Of a DNA stretch of 64,000 nucleotides, positions 1 to 8,214 are shown piece after piece. Made by a program: the position numbers and the translations under genes. Origin of the DNA: Yersinia alsatica (GTDB lineage: Bacteria > Pseudomonadota > Gammaproteobacteria > Enterobacterales > Enterobacteriaceae); contig NZ_CABHWW010000033.1 in NCBI RefSeq assembly GCF_902170305.1, positions 62,001 through 126,000 on the forward strand, read 5' to 3'. Under the pieces are notes generated by a model. It searched no databases. It was not told the DNA's origin and saw only the letters and a program-made list of their open reading frames with translations. Positions within the stretch are counted from its first letter, which is position 1; every line of letters starts with the position of its first letter.

Positions 1-50
1 TATAAGAAGCGCAAAGAAACTGACGTTGGCTTTGTCTGACAGGGGCATTT

Positions 51-1097
51 ATGAAAAAGAATACATTTTTCCATCTCGACGGCACCATCTCCGGCTTGTT
101 GGGTATTTGCTGTCTGGCAACACTGGCTTTCAGTCTGGCAATGCCCGGTCGTTTCTTTACTGAAAATACCTTTTTGAGTATCGCTTTCCAGCTACCGGAA
201 CTGGGGCTGCTGACCTTTGCCATGTTCGTCCCGATGCTCAGTGGCGGGCTAAACCTCTCCATCATTGGCACCGCTAACTTGACCGGCCTGTTTATGGCCT
301 GGCTGCTTATCCAATATGTTCCGGCGGATGCCAGTACCACCACACAGCTGATGTGGCTGGTGCTGGCCCTGCTGGGCGCGGCAGTGATTGCCGTCATTAT
401 CGGCACCTTGACTGGGCTGATGATCTCCCGCATTGGTGCTCACCCCATTCTGGTAACACTGGGTAGTATGACCATTATTAGCGGTATTGGGGTTTATCTG
501 ACGAAAGGGGCGGCACTCAGCGGCATGCCGCCCATCGTGCGCAGCATGGGGTCAGAGGTGGTGATGGGCATTCCTATTCCGATGATTATTTTTATCGTCG
601 CCTCACTCGTCCTGGCACTGTTACTTGGGAAAACACGGCTGGGTAAAACCATCTATATGTGCGGCAGCAATATCAATGCCACTTGGTTCAGCGGCATTCG
701 CACGGATCGGGTGATGATAGCCATCTACTCCATCTCCAGCCTGTTATGTGTGCTGGCGGGCCTGATCATGATGTCGCGCTTTAACTCTGCGCGCATGGGA
801 TATGGCGACTCTTATCTATTACTTACCGTACTGGCCATTGTGCTGGGTGGCACCAATCCGTTCGGCGGTGTTGGGAAAGTCAGCCATGTGTTTTGTGCGC
901 TGCTGGTATTACAGGTCATCGCCACCGGCCTAAGCCTCTTGGGTGTCAGTTTGCACTTCAATCTGGCGGTCTGGGGTATCACGCTTATCTTCGCTCTGGC
1001 CTTTAAGTTCTTCAAAGAGAAATGGAAATCCAAGCGAGCTATGAGAAATAACCGATTGAAACACTTGAATGCGATTGCAACAGGGAGAGCCAAATGA
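51..1097 (+). CDS. Sugar ABC transporter permease (RbsC/XylH family)
   Basis: Inner-membrane permease of a carbohydrate ABC importer of the BPD_transp_2 (RbsC/XylH/LsrC) family. The 348-residue protein is almost wholly hydrophobic, with about eight to ten membrane segments, the family signature HPILVTLGSMTI near residue 135 and a glycine-rich GGTNPFGGVG loop near residue 270. It starts at ATG after an AGGGG-type ribosome-binding site. Its end overlaps the epimerase start by 4 bp (ATGA), so it is translationally coupled to a pentulose pathway. The partner ATPase and binding protein are presumably left of the window. The substrate is inferred to be a pentose or pentulose from the two genes downstream. 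Confidence 0.85.
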   Translation: MKKNTFFHLDGTISGLLGICCLATLAFSLAMPGRFFTENTFLSIAFQLPELGLLTFAMFVPMLSGGLNLSIIGTANLTGLFMAWLLIQYVPADASTTTQLMWLVLALLGAAVIAVIIGTLTGLMISRIGAHPILVTLGSMTIISGIGVYLTKGAALSGMPPIVRSMGSEVVMGIPIPMIIFIVASLVLALLLGKTRLGKTIYMCGSNINATWFSGIRTDRVMIAIYSISSLLCVLAGLIMMSRFNSARMGYGDSYLLLTVLAIVLGGTNPFGGVGKVSHVFCALLVLQVIATGLSLLGVSLHFNLAVWGITLIFALAFKFFKEKWKSKRAMRNNRLKHLNAIATGRAK

Positions 1098-1978
1098 CGC
1101 GAATTCATCCTTTGGGAATATATGAAAAAGCACTGCCTGCGGGAATCAGTTGGGTTGAAAAGCTGGCTGTAGCGAAATCCTGTGGCTTTGATTTTGTCGA
1201 GATGTCGGTGGATGAAAGCGACCAGCGGCTGGCACGTCTGGAATGGAGCCGCGAGGAGCGAATGGCCGTGATTAATGCTATCCAGCAGACGGGAGTCAGA
1301 ATCCCCACCTTATGTCTGTCGGCACATCGTCGCTATCCCTTTGGTAGCCGTGACGCCGCCACCCGTGAGCAAGCGCGCACTATCATGTTGCAAGCTATTC
1401 GGCTGGCACAAGATCTGGGGATTCGGACCATTCAATTGGCGGGATATGACGTTTATTACGAACCACAAGATAGCGACACCATCAGCCGCTTTGAAGCAGG
1501 TATGGCGTGGGCCGCACAACAAGCCGCAGCAGCCCAAGTGATGTGCGCAGTAGAAATCATGGATACCCAGTTTATGAATTCCATCAGTAAGTGGAAAGCT
1601 TTGGACCGCAAAATTGGCTCGCCGTGGTTTACCGTATATCCCGACATCGGCAATCTTACTGCATGGGGCAATGAAGTCGATTCCGAGCTGGCAAGTGGTA
1701 TCGATCGCATTGCCGCCATCCACCTGAAAGACACTTATGCCGTCACCGCCGATTGCCCGGGGCAATTTCGTGATGTGCCATTCGGTGAAGGCTGCGTCGA
1801 CTTTGTTAATCTGTTTAAGACCTTGCGGCGTCTGAACTATCGCGGCACATTCTTGATAGAGATGTGGACCGAAAAATCAGCCGAGCCTTTGCTAGAAATC
1901 ATCCATGCCCGCCACTGGATTGAAGACAAAATGCGTCTGGCTGGCTGGGGTAACGATGTTCTGCGAGCGGTACGCTAA
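1094..1978 (+). CDS. L-ribulose-5-phosphate 3-epimerase-like protein (UlaE/SgbU family)
   Basis: TIM-barrel sugar-phosphate epimerase, 294 residues, matching the UlaE/SgbU length. The UlaE-type metal ligands are visible: Glu in VEIMDTQ (about 154), Asp in YPDIGN (184), His in IHLKDT (210) and Glu in LIEMW (256). The family interconverts L-xylulose-5-P/L-ribulose-5-P-type ketopentose phosphates. It overlaps the permease by 4 bp and is followed 9 bp later by a sugar kinase, so kinase and epimerase together would feed an imported pentulose towards the pentose phosphate pathway. The family assignment is firm, but the exact substrate (L-xylulose-5-P or a related sugar) is inferred. Confidence 0.8.
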   Translation: MTRIHPLGIYEKALPAGISWVEKLAVAKSCGFDFVEMSVDESDQRLARLEWSREERMAVINAIQQTGVRIPTLCLSAHRRYPFGSRDAATREQARTIMLQAIRLAQDLGIRTIQLAGYDVYYEPQDSDTISRFEAGMAWAAQQAAAAQVMCAVEIMDTQFMNSISKWKALDRKIGSPWFTVYPDIGNLTAWGNEVDSELASGIDRIAAIHLKDTYAVTADCPGQFRDVPFGEGCVDFVNLFKTLRRLNYRGTFLIEMWTEKSAEPLLEIIHARHWIEDKMRLAGWGNDVLRAVR

Positions 1979-1987
1979 GGAGCCATA

Positions 1988-3478
1988 ATGAGCCACTATT
2001 TTCTCGGCATTGACCTTGGCGGCACGGTGACCAAAGCCGGGATTTACACCGCCGAAGGACGTGAAATTGCAGTTACTGAGCAGCCTTTGCCGGTGTTCAG
2101 CCCTCAAGCTGGGTTTTGTGAACGTGATATGGAGGCTTTATGGCAGGCGACTTGCCGGGTGATTCGCCAGACAATCAATGAGGCTCAACAACAGTCAGGG
2201 GTGCTGGCGGAACAAATCCGTGGTGTTAGTTTCTCCGCCCACGGCAAAGGGTTATATCTGGTGGATAAACAAGGCCAGCCGGTACGCCACGGCATTGTCT
2301 CCTCTGATTCCCGCGCGCTGGACTTAGTGAGCCGCTGGCAAAAAGAGGGCAAAGCCACTCAAGCTTATGCACTCAGTCTGCAACAACTGTGGCCGTCGCA
2401 TCCGGCGGCCCTACTGCGCTGGCTCAAAGAGAATGAACCGGATAACTATCAGCGCAGCGGTTATGTGCTCATGGCCCATGACTATATTCGCTATCGCTTA
2501 ACCGATGAGTTCACCATTGAAGAAACCAATATCTCCGGCAGCAATCTCTATAATCAATACAGTGGCGGCTTTGACCCACAACTGATGAAGATTTTCGCCA
2601 TTGAAGAAGTAGCAGAGAAAACAGCACCCATCATCGGCTCTGCTGATTTAGCCGGTTATATCAGCGAACTGGCGGCGGATGCCTGTGGCTTAAAAGCGGG
2701 CACACCGGTATTCGGCGGCATGTTTGATGTGGTAGGTGCAGCATTAACCTCCGGTTTACATGACAGCCACCAGCTCAGTGCGGTGGCCGGAACCTGGTCA
2801 ATTGCCACCCGGGTATTCGAGGCAGTGCAGCCGTCCGATTATCCTTATGTGTGGGGGAAATATTGCATCCCCGGCACTTATTTCGTCCACGAAGGCAGCC
2901 CTACATCAGCCAGTAATCTGGCTTGGTTTGTGAAACAATTTCTGCCAGATATTGCCGGTGGCTATCAAACCCTCAACCACTGGGCAGCATTGGGCTATGA
3001 AAAATCGCAAGATATTCTGTTCTTCCCGTGGCTGTATGGTTCTAATCACAGTGCCAATCTCAGTGGCGGCCTGCTAGGCCTCAGTGGCCACCATACTCTG
3101 GAGGATATTGTCTATGCGATTTATCAGGGGATTGTCTTTTCGCACCTGCTGCATCAGGACAAGATCCTCGCGTTAGAGCCGGGCACCGACTGCCTTCGCT
3201 TTACCGGTGGCCCAACCCACTCAACCATCTGGATGCAAATGTTCTGCGACGCCAGTAATTTACCATTGGAAATAGTCGATATTCAGCAATCTGGTTGCCG
3301 GGCCGCCGCCCTGTGCGCAGCTGTAGGAAGTGGTTATTACAGCGGATTTTCAGAGGCGATTCTTGCCAGCCCACCGCCGATGACTCGCTTGTTACCTAAT
3401 GCTGAAAAGCATCAGATACTCAGAGCCCGTTTTGACAAATTCAAGCGCATCGCCGAAGCCTTAAGCACGGTAATGTAG
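1988..3478 (+). CDS. lyxK: FGGY-family sugar kinase, L-xylulose kinase-like
   Basis: FGGY carbohydrate kinase of 496 residues. The N-terminal phosphate-binding motif GIDLGGTVTKAG (residues about 7-18) and the C-terminal adenosine motif FTGGPTHSTIWMQM (about 405-418) are intact. The sequence pattern (ERDMEALW, SAHGKGLYL, GTWSIAT, VHEGSPTSASNLAWF) resembles E. coli LyxK more than XylB or AraB. It starts at ATG 7 nt after AGGAG, following the epimerase. It would phosphorylate the imported ketopentose before epimerisation. L-xylulose is the best guess for the substrate; another pentulose or a pentitol-derived sugar is possible. Confidence 0.7.
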   Translation: MSHYFLGIDLGGTVTKAGIYTAEGREIAVTEQPLPVFSPQAGFCERDMEALWQATCRVIRQTINEAQQQSGVLAEQIRGVSFSAHGKGLYLVDKQGQPVRHGIVSSDSRALDLVSRWQKEGKATQAYALSLQQLWPSHPAALLRWLKENEPDNYQRSGYVLMAHDYIRYRLTDEFTIEETNISGSNLYNQYSGGFDPQLMKIFAIEEVAEKTAPIIGSADLAGYISELAADACGLKAGTPVFGGMFDVVGAALTSGLHDSHQLSAVAGTWSIATRVFEAVQPSDYPYVWGKYCIPGTYFVHEGSPTSASNLAWFVKQFLPDIAGGYQTLNHWAALGYEKSQDILFFPWLYGSNHSANLSGGLLGLSGHHTLEDIVYAIYQGIVFSHLLHQDKILALEPGTDCLRFTGGPTHSTIWMQMFCDASNLPLEIVDIQQSGCRAAALCAAVGSGYYSGFSEAILASPPPMTRLLPNAEKHQILRARFDKFKRIAEALSTVM

Positions 3479-3598
3479 CAGTTTAATATGCAGGATTTAG
3501 CGGTAAGAAGCCCGCTTACAGCAGAGTTATCTGCTGGCGGTCGGCCAGTGTCCCACCATCATGCTGTCAGAGCCATCGATAAGTGCGGAAAATGAGAT

Positions 3599-3620
3599 CC
3601 ACCCTTTATAAAGAGGGTGG
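3599..3620. terminator. Hairpin, possible terminator of the pentulose operon
   Basis: Inverted repeat CCACCCT / AGGGTGG with an AT-rich, self-complementary centre (TTTATAAA), 120 bp after the kinase stop. No T-run follows, so it may stabilise an mRNA end rather than be a classical intrinsic terminator. Confidence 0.4.
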
Positions 3621-3685
3621 GGCCGTCGCTTAAGTCAGACAATCTATAGTAAAATCATCGTTAAAAATAGATAGGCTGGATTTGC

Positions 3686-3783
3686 TATACCCAGAATAAT
3701 TCGAATTGCAGGAAAGCGGCAAGCGCAGGCCCGAAGGGTGATTGAGTGCAGCCAACGCCCATGCAGTTGGTGTATGAAGGGTA
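3686..3783. repeat. ERIC element, internally deleted (about 98 bp)
   Basis: Begins TATACCCAGAATAATTCGAA and ends in the GTATGAAGGGTA-type terminus. It shares the GCGGCAAGC and GCAGCCAACGC blocks with the full-length ERIC at 25610-25735. The central block with the GAGCTTAC/GTAAGTGA arms is missing, leaving it about 28 bp shorter. It lies just upstream of fumA and could be transcribed as part of the leader. Confidence 0.8.
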
Positions 3784-3841
3784 AAATGCTTGTTTCTGTT
3801 ATCGAACGCTTTCGCTAACTGCTGTTGAATGTGAGAAAAAT

Positions 3842-5485
3842 ATGTCAAACAAACCGTTCCACTATCAGGATCCCTTCCCGCTAAAGGAAGACGATACTGA
3901 GTATTACCTTGTCAGTAATAATCATGTCTCGGTTGCACAGTTTGAAGGCCACGACATTCTCAAAGTCGAGCCAGAAGCCCTGACTCTCCTTGCCCAACAT
4001 GCTTTCCACGACGCCTCATTCCTGCTCCGCCCCGCCCATCAAAAGCAAGTCGCCGCTATTTTGGATGACCCGGAAGCGAGCGAAAACGACAAATATGTGG
4101 CTCTGCAATTCCTGCGCAATTCCGAAATCTCTGCCAAGGGGATTTTACCGACCTGTCAGGATACCGGCACTGCCATTATTGTAGGCAAAAAAGGTCAGCG
4201 CGTTTGGACCGGCGGGAATGATGCTGAGGCACTGTCTCGCGGCGTGTATAACACCTTTATTGAAGATAACCTGCGCTATTCGCAAAATGCCGCGCTGGAT
4301 ATGTATAAAGAGGTGAACACCGGCACCAACCTGCCAGCACAGATTGATTTGTACAGTACCGAAGGTGAGGATTACAAATTCCTGTTCGTCACCAAAGGCG
4401 GCGGCTCCGCTAACAAAACCTATCTGTATCAAGAAACCAAGGCGCTGCTGTCACCGGGTAAGTTGAAAGACTATCTGGTTGAGAAAATGCGCACCTTGGG
4501 TACCGCGGCCTGCCCGCCATACCACATCGCCTTTGTTATTGGCGGCACCTCCGCTGAAAGCACCCTGAAAACAGTGAAGCTGGCCTCAACCAAGTATTAC
4601 GATGGTTTGCCAACTGAGGGGAATGAGCACGGGCAAGCTTTCCGTGACATTCAACTGGAGCAAGAATTGCTGGCAGCCGCACAAGACTTAGGTCTGGGCG
4701 CGCAGTTCGGCGGCAAATACTTTGCTCATGATGTCCGAGTGGTGCGGCTACCTCGCCATGGCGCTTCTTGCCCGGTGGGGATGGGGGTTTCCTGCTCAGC
4801 CGACCGCAATATCAAAGGCAAAATCAACCGCAAAGGTATCTGGCTGGAAAAACTGGAGCAAAATCCGGGGAAATATATTCCTGAGCATTTGCGCCACAGC
4901 ACAGAAGGCAAAGTGGTTAAAATCGACCTTAACCGCCCAATGCCAGAGATTTTAAAAGAGCTGTCGCAGTATCCGGTATCTACCCGGCTGTCACTGAGCG
5001 GCACTATTATTGTTGGCCGTGATATTGCCCATGCCAAATTGAAAGAGCGGCTGGACAACGGCGAAGGACTGCCGCAGTACATTAAAGACCATCCAATCTA
5101 CTATGCTGGCCCGGCCAAAACCCCTGAAGGTTATGCTTCTGGTTCGCTCGGGCCAACCACGGCGGGTCGTATGGATTCTTACGTGGACCTGCTGCAATCC
5201 CACGGCGGCAGCATGATCATGCTGGCAAAAGGTAACCGTAGCCAACAAGTGACCGACGCCTGTCACAAACACGGCGGCTTCTATCTGGGCAGTATCGGTG
5301 GTCCGGCCGCAGTATTGGCGCAAAACAGCATTAAGAGCCTGGAATGTGTGGAATATCCTGAACTGGGGATGGAAGCCATCTGGAAGATTGAAGTAGAAGA
5401 TTTCCCGGCCTTTATCTTGGTTGATGATAAAGGTAATGATTTCTTCCAACAGATTCAGGCAGCAAAATGTAATCGCTGCGGTTAA
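3842..5485 (+). CDS. fumA: Fumarate hydratase class I
   Basis: Oxygen-sensitive iron-sulfur fumarase that interconverts fumarate and malate in the TCA cycle in the cytoplasm. The protein is 547 residues, the normal length for FumA/FumB. The three 4Fe-4S cysteines fall at 105 (CQDTG), 224 (AACPPYH) and 318 (GVSCSADRN), the positions known for E. coli FumA. The C-terminal domain contains the conserved [14 protein letters not shown] stretch. It is a single-gene unit with ERIC DNA upstream and an intrinsic terminator just downstream. FumA versus FumB cannot be separated from sequence alone; fumA is used as the usual single class I name. Confidence 0.95.
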   Translation: MSNKPFHYQDPFPLKEDDTEYYLVSNNHVSVAQFEGHDILKVEPEALTLLAQHAFHDASFLLRPAHQKQVAAILDDPEASENDKYVALQFLRNSEISAKGILPTCQDTGTAIIVGKKGQRVWTGGNDAEALSRGVYNTFIEDNLRYSQNAALDMYKEVNTGTNLPAQIDLYSTEGEDYKFLFVTKGGGSANKTYLYQETKALLSPGKLKDYLVEKMRTLGTAACPPYHIAFVIGGTSAESTLKTVKLASTKYYDGLPTEGNEHGQAFRDIQLEQELLAAAQDLGLGAQFGGKYFAHDVRVVRLPRHGASCPVGMGVSCSADRNIKGKINRKGIWLEKLEQNPGKYIPEHLRHSTEGKVVKIDLNRPMPEILKELSQYPVSTRLSLSGTIIVGRDIAHAKLKERLDNGEGLPQYIKDHPIYYAGPAKTPEGYASGSLGPTTAGRMDSYVDLLQSHGGSMIMLAKGNRSQQVTDACHKHGGFYLGSIGGPAAVLAQNSIKSLECVEYPELGMEAIWKIEVEDFPAFILVDDKGNDFFQQIQAAKCNRCG

Positions 5486-5498
5486 CTTCGTTTTTCAG

Positions 5499-5520
5499 CC
5501 CCGGTGACACCACCGGGGTC
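5499..5520 (+). terminator. Intrinsic terminator after fumA
   Basis: CCCCGGTG (5499-5506) pairs perfectly with CACCGGGG (5511-5518) around a 4-nt loop, 13 bp after the fumA stop. The T-run is poor. Confidence 0.7.
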
Positions 5521-5798
5521 TGTTATCTGCTAAATTCTGTCTCGCTGCGGTGTTTTTCATCCTTTATTGCTGAATGGTTTTTAAGCACTCTGCTGGTGCA
5601 ATTTATTAACCTCGCCACAAGATTGTGGTGGGAGTCTTTCCATTATCCTGCTAAAAATCTCCGCTTTATTATTACTCATCAATAGTTAGCCGTTGCGGTC
5701 TGGCGTCAGATAAATGGGCCATTTTCGTGCAATGAAAAGCCCTAATTTAGTGCAATGATTTTCAGTTTTACTATTTGATTTTTATTGAAAATTCTTCG

Positions 5799-5828
5799 TT
5801 GACAATCAGTCCGAATGCTTTTTATAGT
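5799..5828 (+). promoter_or_regulatory. Sigma70 promoter of the amide/urea operon
   Basis: Perfect -35 TTGACA (5799-5804), 18-bp spacer, and -10 TATAGT (5823-5828). The predicted start near 5835 gives a leader of about 140 nt ahead of the binding-protein gene. Confidence 0.65.
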
Positions 5829-5849
5829 GACCCTGACTTCTCCGCAAGA

Positions 5850-5888
5850 ACGCCAACGTTGTCGGCTTGTGGTTATGGCAATAGAGCC
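5850..5888 (+). promoter_or_regulatory. Candidate AmiR/ANTAR antiterminator hairpins in the leader RNA
   Basis: ANTAR proteins bind two small hairpins with hexanucleotide loops (A at loop position 1, G at position 4), the second overlapping the terminator. Here GGC (5877-5879), loop AATAGA (5880-5885), GCC (5886-5888) overlaps the 5' arm of the terminator. Upstream, an AACGTT loop (A1, G4) lies in an imperfect stem around 5850-5866. The P2 loop has G at position 5 rather than 4 and the P1 stem is weak, so this is a prediction supported mainly by the amiR gene in the same cluster. Confidence 0.45.
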
Positions 5889-5926
5889 CTCGCAAATGTC
5901 ATCTGACTTTGCTGGGCTTTTTTTTT
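5885..5926 (+). terminator. Leader terminator (attenuator) before the amide/urea operon
   Basis: AGCCC (5885-5889) and GCAAA (5892-5896) pair with TTTGC (5908-5912) and GGGCT (5914-5918), with a small internal loop, followed by nine T residues. It lies between the promoter and the first gene, as expected for transcription attenuation rather than for ending the previous gene. Confidence 0.75.
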
Positions 5927-5975
5927 GGCTTTTTTTCAGACCCACTTTTTTAACCAATGCCAGGGGTATTCACTT

Positions 5976-7238
5976 ATGTCTAGAATAAAATGGTCCAGAA
6001 TAAAATGTCATTCCACCGCGCTCTCTATCGCGTTGAGCGCTGCACTTGCCGTGAGCTATTCAGGAATGGCGACAGCGGCAGAAAAACCAGTGAAAATTGG
6101 CTTGCTGGAAGATGCATCCGGTAATTTTGCTTTGCCGGTTATCCCCAAGATTCATGCAACAGAGCTGGCTGTAGAAGAAATTAATGCTAAAGGTGGCATA
6201 CTCGGACGCCCCATCGAGCTGGTCAAATACGATACGCAATCCGATAACACCCGCTTCCAACAAATGGCTCGGCGCTTAATTAAAAATGACAAAGTGGATG
6301 TGATATTCGGGGCTTTCTCCAGTGCCTCGCGTGAAGCTATCCGCCCAATTATGGATCGCGAAAAGCAGCTCTATTGGTATAACAATCAGTATGAAGGCGG
6401 CGTGTGTGACTCTAATGTTTTCGTCACTGGCGCAGTCCCTGAGCAGCAGTTCTCAACCTTGATTCCGTGGATGATGGAGAAGTACGGCAAAAAAGTTTAC
6501 ACCATTGCCGCCGACTATAACTTCGGGCAAATCTCTGCCGAATGGGTACGCAAAATTGTTGAAGAGCATGGCGGCACCATGGTGGGCGAAGAGTTTATCC
6601 CACTGAGTGTTTCGCAATTCGGTCAAACCATTCAAAACATCCAGAAAGCCAAACCTGACTTCGTGATGACCTTGCTGGTCGGGGCAAACCAATCCTCCTA
6701 TTACGAGCAGCAAGCCGCGGCCAAACTGAACTTGCCAATGGGCAGTTCGGTCAATGTCGGCCAAGCTTATGAGCACAAACGCTTCAAAGCACCGGCACTG
6801 AAAGATATGTATATCACCGCTAACTACATCGAAGAAGTAGATAGCCCAGCCAGTAATGATTTCAAACAGCGTTTCCACGCTAAATTCCCGAACGAGCCTT
6901 ACATTAATCAGGAAGCCGCCAATGCCTATGATGCCGTCTATCTGTACAAAGCGGCGGTCGAGAAAGCGGGTAGCACTGATATGGATGCTGTACGTAAGTC
7001 ACTGGAAAGCGGCGACATCTGCACCGATGGCCCCTCTGGCAAAGTCTGTATTGATCCGAAAAGTCACCATTTGAGCCACACCATCTATCTGGCGCATGTG
7101 AAAGATGACCACTCAATCGAGATCCCCAAAGTGTGGAGCGATATCAAGCCTTATTGGTTAGGTGAAGCCGGCTGCGATTTACCGGTTAAACCTGATAACA
7201 GCCAATACACCCCTTCTTCACCACCGAAAAAAGCCTAA
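5976..7238 (+). CDS. Amide/urea ABC transporter substrate-binding protein (UrtA/FmdD type)
   Basis: Periplasmic type I binding protein (Peripla_BP_6), 420 residues from ATG 5976, with AGGGG 9 nt upstream; an earlier in-frame codon lacks a site. The N-terminus is basic then hydrophobic and ends ATAAEK, a signal peptide. The mature protein starts VKIGLLEDASG and contains DTQSDNTRFQ and YNNQYEGG, which resemble AmiC and the FmdD/UrtA group. It heads an urtABCDE-like set followed by an amidase and AmiC/AmiR, so the ligand is probably a short-chain amide or urea. No urease genes occur here, which favours amides. Confidence 0.85.
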   Translation: MSRIKWSRIKCHSTALSIALSAALAVSYSGMATAAEKPVKIGLLEDASGNFALPVIPKIHATELAVEEINAKGGILGRPIELVKYDTQSDNTRFQQMARRLIKNDKVDVIFGAFSSASREAIRPIMDREKQLYWYNNQYEGGVCDSNVFVTGAVPEQQFSTLIPWMMEKYGKKVYTIAADYNFGQISAEWVRKIVEEHGGTMVGEEFIPLSVSQFGQTIQNIQKAKPDFVMTLLVGANQSSYYEQQAAAKLNLPMGSSVNVGQAYEHKRFKAPALKDMYITANYIEEVDSPASNDFKQRFHAKFPNEPYINQEAANAYDAVYLYKAAVEKAGSTDMDAVRKSLESGDICTDGPSGKVCIDPKSHHLSHTIYLAHVKDDHSIEIPKVWSDIKPYWLGEAGCDLPVKPDNSQYTPSSPPKKA

Positions 7239-7253
7239 ATCGAGCTTCTTGGT

Positions 7254-7284
7254 AGGGAAGTGACCGTCAGTGGCGGGCTTCCCT
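7254..7284 (+). other. Intercistronic hairpin between binding protein and permease genes
   Basis: AGGGAAG (7254-7260) pairs with CTTCCCT (7278-7284) over a 17-nt loop with no T-run. Such stems commonly protect the 3' end of a highly expressed binding-protein mRNA. Confidence 0.4.
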
Positions 7285-7335
7285 GTGTTATCCATTTTCA
7301 ATGGTGTCAATCAGGACACCGGGGATTGCCAAACG

Positions 7336-8205
7336 ATGTTAACGCTATCCTTTCTCTATTCGGTGATTTATCAGTTTGGCGATAACTTCGCCTATCTGGT
7401 GCTGGCAGCACTGGGACTGGCGGTTATCTTTGGCATGATGGGCGTGATAAATCTGGCACATGGCGAGTTCATTATGTGTGGGGCTTACGTCACCATTCTG
7501 ATGAATAAAGCAGGTTTGCCACTGCCCTTTGCCATGCTAGCCGGTACCTTGGCTGCCGCATTCTTCGGCGGGGTGGTGGAGCGCTTGGTAGTGCGCCATC
7601 TATATGGTCGCTTATATGATTCAGTGGTGGCTACTTGGGCTATCAGCCTGATTGTGCAGCAAAGTATGCTGCTGATCGCCGGGCCGTCACTGGAAGGGTT
7701 GTCGACGCCTTTCGGCTCTTTCATTCTCGGCGAATACTCGTTTGCCACCTATCGCGCACTGCTGCCTTTCTTCGCAATTGCCATCTTAATGGTGCTCTAT
7801 TGGCTGTTCTTCCACACCAATTATGGTGTCTGCGCCAGAGCCACGATTCAAAACGCTCGCATGGCATCCTGTTTGGGACTGGAAACGGACCGCATTTACA
7901 CACTGACATTTGCACTGGGTGCCGGGCTGGCCGGACTGGCGGGGGCAATTTATGCCCCAACATTGACCGCCGTCCCCACCATGGGCAGCAGTTTTATTGT
8001 GCAAGCCTTTGTTTCTGTGGTTGTCGGTGGCGCAAATGTTCTGGTTGGCACTATTCCTGCAGCAATTGCACTGGGTGCCATACAAACCGGGCTGAACTCT
8101 TGGTATGGGCAACTGGCCGGGCAAATTGGTTTGCTGGTCACCGCCGTACTGGTTATTCGCTTGCTGCCGAATGGTGTTGGCAGCCTGTTTACCCGTAACC
8201 GCTAG
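7336..8205 (+). CDS. Amide/urea ABC transporter permease (UrtB/LivH type)
   Basis: Branched-chain-amino-acid-type permease of 289 residues from ATG 7336, with about eight membrane segments. The LivH/UrtB hallmark GMMGVINLAHGEF is at residues about 34-46, and a glycine-rich segment near residue 230 (SVVVGGANVLVGT) contacts the ATPase. It lacks the long N-terminal extension seen in many urease-linked UrtB proteins, so it is closer to LivH or Fmd-type permeases. It follows the binding-protein gene by 97 bp and precedes the second permease. Confidence 0.85.
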   Translation: MLTLSFLYSVIYQFGDNFAYLVLAALGLAVIFGMMGVINLAHGEFIMCGAYVTILMNKAGLPLPFAMLAGTLAAAFFGGVVERLVVRHLYGRLYDSVVATWAISLIVQQSMLLIAGPSLEGLSTPFGSFILGEYSFATYRALLPFFAIAILMVLYWLFFHTNYGVCARATIQNARMASCLGLETDRIYTLTFALGAGLAGLAGAIYAPTLTAVPTMGSSFIVQAFVSVVVGGANVLVGTIPAAIALGAIQTGLNSWYGQLAGQIGLLVTAVLVIRLLPNGVGSLFTRNR

Positions 8206-8214
8206 GAGCCGCAT

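Larger units (their letters stand above)
3479..3841. other. Intergenic region between sugar kinase and fumA
   Basis: No gene is supported in these 363 bp. They hold a hairpin at 3599-3620 and an ERIC derivative at 3686-3783. A short minus-strand reading frame covering the ERIC element is an artefact of the repeat. Confidence 0.7.
5486..5975. other. Intergenic and leader region upstream of the amide/urea operon
   Basis: No coding gene. It contains the fumA terminator, a direct repeat GTGCAATGA at 5727-5735 and 5750-5758 (23 bp apart, about two helical turns), a sigma70-type promoter at 5799-5828, and a transcribed leader with a strong terminator ending in nine T at 5918-5926. Confidence 0.7.

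Noticed and set aside
3630-3848. Minus-strand reading frame of about 70 codons upstream of fumA
   Set aside because: It lies over the ERIC element and the fumA leader and has no recognisable protein features.
5700-5860. NtrC or sigma54 promoter
   Set aside because: No GG-N10-GC type -24/-12 element of good quality and no palindromic NtrC site; a near-consensus sigma70 promoter is present instead.
5830-5926. Guanidine or other metabolite riboswitch in the amide/urea leader
   Set aside because: I could not find the conserved ykkC-type core motifs, and the amiC/amiR genes give a better explanation for a terminator-bearing leader.
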